A stretch of 64,000 nucleotides of DNA, taken from assembly GCA_014773175.1 (NCBI GenBank), contig VXCM01000313.1, positions 175,099 to 239,098 on the forward strand, written 5' to 3'. The notes under the pieces are model-generated. The model had not been told where the DNA came from. It did not search any database and worked only from the letters and a program-made list of their open reading frames with translations. Origin of the DNA: Lucifuga dentata. Lineage: Eukaryota > Chordata > Actinopteri > Ophidiiformes > Bythitidae. The position numbers and the translations under genes were made by a program. This document shows positions 50,095 to 60,149 of the stretch, one piece after another. Position 1 is the first letter of the stretch. Every line of letters begins with the position of its first letter.

Positions 50095-51199
50095 GCAAGA
50101 CACAGGGAGAATGAGGGGGGAGAGAAAGTGTGTAGTGACCAGCCATTGCATTCTCCATTCTTTAAATTCAATTTGGTTATACCTAATTACATTAAGATTA
50201 TATTGTACACTATTTTACAATATATTTACAATTTAACGATCCAGAAGATTATACATTATATTAGAGTGTGGACAATTAATTGATCAATTGACTGTGAATA
50301 TTTGATCATATGTTTTTAGATGTATCAGCAGTGCAACTTGATCCTTTAACAAGACATTTTAACAGTAGCCAAAATATATATTTACAAAATCTACATACAT
50401 GTAAACAATGCATTTAAACAAAATACATTTCAAAATGTAACTCAAATTGGTTATAATGAGCCAAAGCCTCATGCAATAGCTATTTAGTCAGAGCTGAGGA
50501 CTGAGCAACATTCCTTTGCCATTACATTGTAACTGATCTTTGGAGACTCAATGTGCAGCTACAGGGCTGCTTCAACCTCTTGGTGACCCTGTAATGATCT
50601 GAGTTTACAAAGCTGTGGCGAAACACGAACTCGAGATGCAGTGTGTAGAATTAACTTCAATTGAGCAGCAGGATTGTGGAGAGAAGCTTAAAGTGAACAC
50701 ACGCTTCTGATTTGCACCACACATCACTAACATTACCTTGTGGAGGAGGAGACGACGATTCAGATTAACAGATTGGCAGCTGAACAGGTACAATACATTT
50801 CCTCAATGATCATGAAAGAAAGAAAGAAAGAAAGAAAGAAAAAGAAAAGAGAGAATAAAATGCATTAGAAGCAGACATGATATAAGTAAATCATTTACAT
50901 TTTTGCATTATGGGTATCTTCTATCCACTTTAATTTCTGGGATCAAAGGTCAGAACTGACAATGTTTGTCTAATTTGAACTGTCCATGCTCCTAGAGGTT
51001 ACACTGGTCCCTGAGGCAAGTGGACCTGTTTCCTCTTCTTCCCTCATAATCAAATTATTGTCTCATCCTCTTCCCTTGAAGTGCCGGGGTCACCACAAGT
51101 AGACCATATCAATAGCCAAACAACACCACCTAGATCTGTTTTTTGGCTGCTCCTACCAGCTGGCTCTACACACATGCAAGTGGAGGAAGATGAACTTAT
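49676..51199. other. Probable KCNE 3'UTR and intergenic
   Basis: Contains a (GT)n tract at 50060-50091, an AAAG tract at 50814-50850 and a possible AATAAA at 50854-50859. No other gene recognised. Confidence 0.5.
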
Positions 51200-51815
51200 C
51201 TTTTACTCCTTAGGAAAATCCACAGTGGAAAAGTATTCATCATATGTAAAAATCCTACTTTTAAAATTAAGTCAAAGGGGAAAAAAGTATTAGCAGTAAA
51301 AATTAATCAATTCCAAAGTAAAAGTTCTCATTGTGAAAAAGCATGCTTCTCATACATTAAGCAATGCATCTATAATTAAAAAACCTAAAATTGGACATAT
51401 GAGGTTCAACCAACCCCCTTGTCTCCATTTCTGTGGTTTTTAATGAAATAGAGAAAATTTTGCAATGGAAGTCACATCAAAATTGGAGATACAGGTTTCC
51501 ACCTAAAAAATCTCCAGTTTGGGAGATTTTAATGCTTTCAGGTCAGGTGAAAGGCCTACACGGTACTACACTTGAGTAAATTCTCCACTCTTTAGATAAT
51601 ATCTAAAGTGCAATGTATCATTGAGCAAAAACATGACTTTCACAAATAAATTGATTTGGACTGTAGAAAAAAAAAAAAACAGTTCAATATTCTCTGAGAA
51701 ATGTATGCAAAATATAGAGTAGCACAGTAAACTCCCACAAAATGTCTAAGTACCTCAACATTTTACTAAGTATAGTAATTGAGTGAATGTATTTAATTAC
51801 TTTCCACCTCTGCAT
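51200..51815. repeat. Degenerate dispersed repeat, copy right of KCNE gene
   Basis: Shares the 'ctttccacctctg' end and an 'aatctccagtttggg' block with 47690-48460, the latter inverted there. Rich in 'agtaaaa' and 'aagtact'-type words common to this fish repeat. Boundaries approximate. Confidence 0.45.
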
Positions 51816-51950
51816 CTGCAACAAGTTCACAGCAAGTAAACAGAATTAAGCTGCTTTCTGCCTCTGCTACTCGCAGACTGAATATTTGGCCTTAAGTCAT
51901 TTTATTATGTAATGACGAAATAGTAACTGCTGATATGTGCAGAAAAATAC

Positions 51951-51956
51951 TTTATT
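51951..51956 (-). terminator. Poly(A) signal for the SMB/mucin gene
   Basis: Minus-strand AATAAA about 90 bp beyond the proposed stop codon at 52047-52049. A second AATAAA lies at 51901-51906. Position fits the gene model, supporting its 3' end. Confidence 0.55.
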
Positions 51957-52046
51957 TTCATTTCACAAATGCCTTCCATATAATAACAACTGTACTGTCA
52001 GTGTAATGTATGTTTTGTGTCCACTGGCTGGAACGTAGGCCACGCC

Positions 52047-55000
52047 TCATGTGTGTGTGATGTGTCTGATCCTCAGGGTGCAGCCATCACATTGCTCCTG
52101 CTGGAGGAGGGCTTGAGCCTGAGATACAAACTATAAGAGCAGAGAGAAAACACACTCACTGAGTAGGCATGAAAATATGTGTATAATGCATCATGGTTTC
52201 TTGTGACACTGTGACTTCATGTGACATGCATACACAGTGGGCTGTTTTTAGTTACACTATGGGCTCTGTAGAATAGATCACTATGCATATCTGTAGATAC
52301 TTACTTTCGATAAAGCCTCTAAAATAACATTTTCCTCTTCACTGGATAAAACAGAAACTTTGAGGTGGACAATCACTGTTTGAACACATGAAAACAAGAA
52401 ATAAATGACAGTACAGAATATTCTTTTGCCTTGTTTACTGTGTTATGTACATCATCAGCATCACTGACTGTAGCTTACCTTCATCTGAGCCGATGGTGGT
52501 CCTGGAGCCTGTGGTCTGGTCAGAAACTGTGAATGTGCTTCCATCTGCTGGTGATGATGCAGTACTGCTACTATCTGAAGTGGCACTGGTTTTTGTCCAT
52601 GTTGTGTCTGATGACAAGGAAATATTCACAAACCTGAGGTGCCATCAATCCAGATGAAAGAGGGATGGCAGTAATAGTATTTGAAGGACTTGTCTGTAAT
52701 TTTAAGTCATACAAAGCACTAGGGACACTGTTGACTATAAATGAAAAAGTGTATTTTAATGATAACAAATGTGTTTTTCAAAGAGCTGAAACATAAAAAT
52801 AATAATTACTACCTGTAGCAGTGGAGAGTGTGCTTGGTGACACTGTGCTGACATCTACTGTTGTAGAGATACTGCTGCTGGTTGTGTTGGGTGCTGTGGC
52901 AGCAGAGAATGAAGATGCTAAAGTTGTGCGATTATCTATTTGCATAGATGTGGAACTCCTGGTTGTTGTGTTGTACACTGTAGCAGAAGTTGTAGTCCTT
53001 GAAGTTGTGCTGTCATGTGATGGCATAGATGTATGACTGCTGATTATTGTTTTGAACACTGTTGTAGCAGAAACTGTGGAAGCTGAAGTTGTACTCTCAT
53101 CTGTAGTACTGTTGTTTGTTGCAGTGTGTACTGTAGCAAAGGCTGTGGAAGCTGAAGTTATCCTTGTACTCTCATCTGTTGACATATACGTAGTACTAAT
53201 GCTTGTTGCATTGTGTACTGTAGCAACGTCTGTGGATGCTGAAGTTGTGCTCTCATCTACTGCTATAGTAGTGCTGCTTGTTGTATTGAGTACTGTAGAA
53301 GGGAATGTGGATCCTGAAGCTGTGCTGCCATCTACTGGTCTAGATGTAGTGCTGCCACTTGTTGTATATACCTCTGTAGCAGAAACTGTGGATGCTGAAT
53401 TTGTACTGTAATTTACTGGAACATTACTACCACTTGTTATATTGAGCACTACACTAGAAACTGTGGATAATGAAGTTGTACTGTAATTTACTGAAGCATA
53501 ACTACCACTTGTTGTATTGAGTACTGTTGCAGGGACTGTGGATCCTGAAGTTGCATTGTCTTCTACCAGAGCATTACTGCTGCTTGTTGTACTGAGTGCT
53601 GTAGCAGAGACTGTGGATACTGAAGTTGTACTGTAATTTACTGGAGCATAACTACCACTTGTTGTATTGAGTACTGTTGCAGGGACTGTGGATCCTGTAG
53701 CAGGGACTGTGGATGCTGAAGTTGTACTGTAATCTCCTAGCACATGTGAGCTACTTGTGTTGAGCACTGCACCAGGAACTGATACTGAAGTAATGTTGTC
53801 TACTGGAGTAGTACTGTTGCTTGTTGTATTAAATACTGTAACATAGAGCGTGCGTCCTGGAGTTGTGCTGCCATTTTCTGCTGTAGATATATTGTAGTGG
53901 CTTGTTGTATTGAGAACTGTAGCAAGGTCTGTGGATGCTGAAGTTGTACTGTCACTGGCTGATGTAGTACCACTGTTTGTTGTATTGAATAATGTAGCAG
54001 AGACAGTGGATCCAGTTGTTGCACTGTCATGTACTGTCACAGATGCATTTACGGTGCTTGTTGTGTTGAGTATTGCAGCAGGAACTGTGGATGCCGAAGT
54101 TGTATTGTCATCTATTGCTCTAGATGTAGTGCTGCTGCTTGTTGTATTGAGTAGTGTAGCAGAGAATGTGGATCCTGAAGCTGTGCTGCCATCTACTGGT
54201 CTAGATGTAGTGCTGCCACTTGTTGTATATACCTCTGTAGCAGAAACTGTGGATGCTGAATTTGTACTGTAATTTACTGGAACATTACTACCACTTGTTA
54301 TATTGAGCACTACACTAGAAACTGTGGATAATGAAGTTGTACTGTAATTTACTGAAGCATAACTACCACTTGTTGTATTGAGTACTGTTGCAGGGACTGT
54401 GGATCCTGAAGTTGCATTGTCTTCTACCAGAGCATTACTGCTGCTTGTTGTACTGAGTGCTGTAGCAGAGACTGTGGATACTGAAGTTGTACTGTAATTT
54501 ACTGGAGCATAACTACCACTTGTTGTATTGAGTACTGTTGCAGGGACTGTGGATCCTGTAGCAGGGACTGTGGATGCTGAAGTTGTACTGTAATCTCCTA
54601 GCACATGTGAGCTACTTGTGTTGAGCACTGCACCAGGAACTGATACTGAAGTAATGTTGTCTACTGGAGTAGTACTGTTGCTTGTTGTATTAAATACTGT
54701 AACATAGAGCGTGCGTCCTGGAGTTGTGCTGCCATTTTCTGCTGTAGATATATTGTAGTGGCTTGTTGTATTGAGAACTGTAGCAAGGTCTGTGGATGCT
54801 GAAGTTGTACTGTCACTGGCTGATGTAGTACCACTGTTTGTTGTATTGAATAATGTAGCAGAGACAGTGGATCCAGTTGTTGCACTGTCATGTACTGTCA
54901 CAGATGCATTTACGGTGCTTGTTGTGTTGAGTATTGCAGCAGGAACTGTGGATGCCGAAGTTGTATTGTCATCTATTGCTCTAGATGTAGTGCTGCTGCT

Positions 55001-58000
55001 TGTTGTATTGAGTAGTGTAGCAGAGAATGTGGATCCTGAAGCTGTGCTGCCATCTACTGGTCTAGATGTAGTGCTGCCACTTGTTGTATATACCTCTGTA
55101 GCAGAAACTGTGGATGCTGAATTTGTACTGTAATTTACTGGAACATTACTACCACTTGTTATATTGAGCACTACACTAGAAACTGTGGATAATGAAGTTG
55201 TACTGTAATTTACTGAAGCATAACTACCACTTGTTGTATTGAGTACTGTTGCAGGGACTGTGGATCCTGAAGTTGCATTGTCTTCTACCAGAGCATTACT
55301 GCTGCTTGTTGTACTGAGTGCTGTAGCAGAGACTGTGGATACTGAAGTTGTACTGTAATTTACTGGAGCATAACTACCACTTGTTGTATTGAGTACTGTT
55401 GCAGGGACTGTGGATCCTGTAGCAGGGACTGTGGATGCTGAAGTTGTACTGTAATCTCCTAGCACATGTGAGCTACTTGTGTTGAGCACTGCACCAGGAA
55501 CTGATACTGAAGTAATGTTGTCTACTGGAGTAGTACTGTTGCTTGTTGTATTAAATACTGTAACATAGAGCGTGCGTCCTGGAGTTGTGCTGCCATTTTC
55601 TGCTGTAGATATATTGTAGTGGCTTGTTGTATTGAGAACTGTAGCAAGGTCTGTGGATGCTGAAGTTGTACTGTCACTGGCTGATGTAGTACCACTGTTT
55701 GTTGTATTGAATAATGTAGCAGAGACAGTGGATCCAGTTGTTGCACTGTCATGTACTGTCACAGATGCATTTACGGTGCTTGTTGTGTTGAGTATTGCAG
55801 CAGGAACTGTGGATGCCGAAGTTGTATTGTCATCTATTGCTCTAGATGTAGTGCTGCTGCTTGTTGTATTGAGTAGTGTAGCAGAGAATGTGGATCCTGA
55901 AGTTGTGCTGCCATCTTCTGGCGTAGATGTAGTACTGCCACTTGGTGTATTGAGCACTGTAGCAGATGCTGTGGATGCTGAAGTTGTGCTGTATTCTACT
56001 GGAGCAGAACTGCTGCCTGTTGTATTGAATACTGTAGCAGAGGCTTTGGATCCAGTAGTTGTACCGCCACTTGTTGTATTGAGCACTACAGCAGGAACTG
56101 TGGATGCTGAAGGTGTACTGTCTTCTACTGGAGCAGTATTGTTGCATATTGTATTGAATACTGTAGTAGAGAATGTGGGTCTTGGAGTTGTACTACCACT
56201 TTCTAGTGTAGATATAGCACTGTTGCTTGTTGTGTTGAGTACTGTAGCAGAAACTGTGGTTACTGAAGTTGTACTGTCATCTACAATAGCACTGTTGCTT
56301 GGAGCAGAAACTGTGGGTACTGAAGTTGTCCTGGCATCTACTGGAATAGTACTGTTGCTTGTGTTAAATACTGGAGCAGAAACTATGGGTACTGAAGTTG
56401 TACTGCCATCTACTGGAGTAGTACTTCTGCTTGCAGGGACTGTGGATGTTGAAGTTATACTGTAATTTAGTGCTGTAGATGTAGTATTGCTGCTTGTTGT
56501 ATTGGCCAGTGATGATGTTGTAATGATATCTGTGGTCAAGAAGAAAGGTTCATATAACAAAGCTTCTTCATCAAATTGACTAGAACGCTTGTAACTGTGC
56601 ATCTCTACTTTCAGTTTTCATCTTCACTTACTTTGGTGGCAGGTGGCTAAGTAATCAGGGCAACAATCGTTCAACCTTAAACAGGATTCATCACAGAAAC
56701 ACCCTACATAGCAGCTGGTATTTGCACCAGAGCAACATAGTTTCGGAGGACCTCGACATCCTGAAAAACACGTACCACAAATAGGGCTGAAATTAAAAGA
56801 TCAACACTTTGCTGTCTGATAACTTTTATGGCAGCATGTTCTATTTCAAATATTTAGTAAATATTTAAATATTTCTAAAAAAAAAAAAAAAAAAAANAAA
56901 AAAAAAAAAAAAAAAAACTTTATGAAAGCAGATGACTAGTAATTCACCCTATGGTGTGGAAGAGATTGTAGCAGTGACAGAGACTTCTGACTGAGGGGTC
57001 CCTAAGGTGTTTAGTAGCTGTCTGTTCAAACTATCTGAGTCCAGGGATATATTGGTAAGGATCACTTGAAATGGAATGAGAGTTGTGGAAATGTTTGAAG
57101 ACTCTTCCATGGATGAAGCCAAGATAGATACAGGGGTTGTAGTTGAAGTAGAGGCAGAATTTATTGGAGTGATAGGACGATATAGTTTGGGAGACGGAAG
57201 TGTTAAGGGTACCTGGGGTAGATTCCATAGAGACAACTGTTGTTAGACCTAGAAGAGAAAAAATACATGTGATCATTTGTGTTGAGCCTTTGTATCACTT
57301 AATATGGATGCAATTGTCTGGCAATAGATGGCTGACAGAAAAGAAAATCCTCAAGTACCTTGCCACGCTTCTACAAGGGTACAATTTCAGGTCTGACATT
57401 TCATGAGAAAGAAACCTCAAAAGGAAAATGCTTCTTCTGGAAACAATACATTAAAGGAAGTAAATTAAAAAAACAACAAAACAAAACAGGTTCAGTCAGT
57501 CTGACATTCTATTTAAGCCATCCAAGAATTTGATTCTTGTCAAGAATGTGACCACAATGCCTTCTATTCATTTTGCTATGGAACTAAAGAATAATGTCTC
57601 ATGGTTATCAGACCTGCTAGCATTATGCATTTGTATTTGTAATTATGAATTTGTGGGAGTATGAGAGATGACCAGGTTTATATCACAAGATTTTTAAGTG
57701 ATTACACTTCAGTTCTGTGGACCATCAGTGAACCAAAGCACAAATTCTTTAAATGATGTATACGGTCACACTGCTTTTCAACCAGTGTCACTTAATCACT
57801 TTAGCACCAAACTCCCTCTGTCAAAAAAAAAAAAAAAAAAAAAAATGCAGCATTGTTGTCACCCTAAAGAATGTTATCAAACCATTAAAACAGAGCTAAC
57901 ATCTTTACATACTTAAGCCTCATTCTTTGATGCCAATAGTAATTTAATTAACAATGATTTGTTATTCCGGGTGCCAATTTATGAGGATTTTTTTCCCCAC

Positions 58001-58542
58001 TGAGTTGAGTACAATTAGCACTGATGAATTCCCTCTCACCACCATGAAATATAAGGGGAGGATGCCATTTACTGGCTATTTTAATCGCTTGTGATTTGCA
58101 GGAGCACTTAATCATTTAATCTTTTTAACAATCCAATCAACTGAATCACGCTGCAATTTAATTTTAAGTATATGATAGCTTTGGTAATAAAAGAGATTTA
58201 ACGAACAAGTCAAAGAACAATACATACAGCATAACTTGTTCGTGAGATACAGAAGATATTGTAGAATTTCAACAATGTGTTAGCACTATGAGTTTGTTCT
58301 TACATACTGTATATCTTATTCATTGTTTTGAGTTAGATGTTGAAATGAAAAGTAAACAATTGTAATTTAAAACCATTAATCAGTGAAGTAGTTCTTTGCA
58401 TTATGAGATTAATTATAAAAAACAAGATAGACAACGTCATTTTATTAAACTGGTCAATATTACATGCGTACATGTTTCACTCACCACTGCAGACAATCAG
58501 AGAACATATCAGCAACAAGCGGTGAACTGTAAACCAATCCAT
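52047..58542 (-). CDS. Secreted somatomedin-B-like / mucin-like protein (uncharacterised)
   Basis: Proposed exons in order: 58485-58542, 56632-56760, 52813-56529, 52479-52607, 52305-52375, 52047-52118. All join in phase to 4,176 nt, 1,391 aa. Exon 1 is a signal peptide (MDWFTVHRLLLICSLIVCSG). Exon 2 is a Cys-rich module, CRGPPKLCC... ending CFCDESCLRLNDCCPDYLATC-like; the CxCDxxC...DCCxDYxxxC spacing resembles somatomedin B. Exon 3 encodes about 1,239 Ser/Thr-rich residues built from repeats of about 25-30 aa containing ATVLNTTSGS, rich in N-x-T sequons as well as O-glycosylation sites. The tail exons read LKVSVLSSEEENVILEALSK then a short Cys-containing end, weakly SEA-like. There is no TM segment or anchor, so it is probably a secreted mucus or matrix glycoprotein. 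I do not recognise an orthologue. Three 861-bp tandem copies dominate exon 3. Confidence 0.7.
53303..55902 (-). repeat. Three tandem 861-bp units in the mucin exon
   Basis: Sequence repeats with period 861 bp: 53303-54163, 54164-55024 and 55025-55885, then 17 further matching bases. Every segment compared, silent positions included, was identical between copies. 861 is divisible by 3, so each unit adds 287 codons. Within each unit about ten weaker Ser/Thr/Asn-rich sub-repeats are visible. Such identity implies very recent duplication or gene conversion, or an assembly expansion. Confidence 0.9.
56949..57249 (-). pseudogene. Orphan exon-like frame, SEA-like, skipped in the SMB/mucin model
   Basis: Between signal-peptide exon and SMB exon. 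After an acceptor TTCTAG at about 57250 the expected frame reads LTTVVSMESTPGTLNTS and then meets a stop at 57031. The next frame reads a Ser/Thr linker and then FQVILTNISLDSDSLNRQLL, which looks like the start of a SEA domain, before stopping at 56949. A one-base shift would join the two frames. It could be a decayed cassette exon, a sequencing indel or an alternative terminal exon. Skipping it keeps the gene in phase. Confidence 0.4.
57250..58484 (-). other. Intron 1 of the SMB/mucin gene, nothing else seen
   Basis: AT-rich, with a poly-A run at about 57821-57845. No coding similarity. Confidence 0.5.
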
Positions 58543-58573
58543 CCTTCTGTGTGACTGCTGGGTCTGACTAAAA

Positions 58574-58583
58574 CTTATTTATG
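58574..58583 (-). promoter_or_regulatory. TATA-like box of the SMB/mucin gene
   Basis: Minus-strand CATAAATAAG lies about 32 bp upstream of the proposed ATG at 58540-58542. This would give a very short leader. A tissue-restricted TATA promoter would suit a secretory gene. Inferred from position only. Confidence 0.4.
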
Positions 58584-58589
58584 CCAACA

Positions 58590-59482
58590 TAATCATCACA
58601 GACATCTGCAAAGACAACACCCGCCCCCCAAACACACCCACACCCACAAAGACAAGTAGAGGCACACTCCTGATCAGAATGATCCTATTGTCTGTCACAA
58701 ACAGTCAGCCACCTTGTTCTTACAAGGCTGTATCATATTACTGAAGTTGTGTCACACCTTTTGTGTCTGATAGATAATGGCTTTCACCTACAGACTGTAG
58801 ACATGTAAGGAATGCTGTCGCAGCTACACTCAAGACTCCAATGACTAGACTAATGGTGACATTAATTCAGACATGATGCTGATTGAAAAATTTGCCCATA
58901 TACTGACATTAAAATGCACTTTATTTCCAAATACTGTCTAGATTGCGAATAATAATTTATTTTGTATTAAATTTAATTTAAACTGTATCAGAAGTAGATA
59001 AATACACCATAAATACACCAGTGGCACTCATACATTCCCATTTATTCTCTGTATGTACTGGATATGTTTGTTACAGCAGTCATTATGAAAGATACAGCGA
59101 CTAAATCAAATGTGCAGCAGCAAAAAAAAAAAAAAAAAAAAAAAAACAAAAAAAAATCACTTTGAATAAATAGTATGCATGACAATGATACAAATGTTTA
59201 TACATACAAGTGCTGTGTTTTAGAATTGTTATACAGTACACTGAATACTTGACAAAAATGAAGATGAGAGATTTCAAAGGTGAAAAGATGAGTAACTTTT
59301 TAAGATAAATTTTAAACCTTCACATGTGCAATGGACACCAGATTCTTGAAATAAAGCAAAATCCCAAAATAGTTGCAGTAGGTAGGCCCTTTTACCATGA
59401 CACACTGGTTGTAGTGGCAAAAATGTTTACATCTTGTATTTGTGGTGCTGAAAAGCTGCAGGGTAAACTGGATATTCTGATT
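58590..59482. other. Intergenic / 3' flank of zonadhesin-like gene
   Basis: Minus-strand AATAAA at 58920-58925 could terminate the zonadhesin-like transcript. A poly-A run lies at about 59121-59155. No gene recognised. Confidence 0.45.
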
Positions 59483-59669
59483 CTACTGCCACTGGCCATG
59501 GAATGCTTGTGTCATGTTTGGCAATTCAGGTTTGGTAGAGGGCATGGCATCTAAGAAAAAAAAATAACACTTATTCTGAAAAGATGTTATCAACAAATAG
59601 AGTTATTCAGAACCTACTCAGTACTTTTCATAAAAATAAATACTATGTTTCCTTACATTCATCAGATGA

Positions 59670-60102
59670 TCAGTGGTTCTTTGTCACTCTCCAACTTTCT
59701 CCAAACTCTTGGACATTCCTGGCCTGGGTACCATCTGGCTTCATCAGGTCATTCTTTCTTTTACCATCAAAGTTCCCACACAGACCCCCAACCTTGCTTT
59801 TATATGTGTGTGGTAAAATTATCTCTGCAGGAAAACATCAACAATATCTTACTTCATTTAGAATAAGGATTAGTTATGAATATGTTTAAATCTCCTGGGA
59901 TTACTGATTTGTCGTGACATTACATGTCATCATACTGTAATACTGATGGTATTTAAGTCAAGATTAAATACCTGCTCTGCTATATCCATCAAAATTCACT
60001 GAGAGGCCAAAGTCTGTCTTCAGGTAGATACGAGAGGAACGCTCCTGGATCTTTAGCCCACCAGATGGTGAAACAGGAATATTAGTCTTCTTCCCATCCA
60101 GC

Positions 60103-60149
<47 letters not shown>

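Noticed and set aside
52634..52734. 101-nt exon-like segment (VNSVPSALYDLK...) in the SMB/mucin gene
   Set aside because: Its acceptor phase fits but its length breaks the frame into the next exon; skipping it preserves phase. It might be an alternative end, but I have no support.
52821..56465. Plus-strand Val/Leu-rich frames opposite the mucin exon
   Set aside because: Mirror images of the Ser/Thr/Asn repeat codons; no start context, splice sites or domain.
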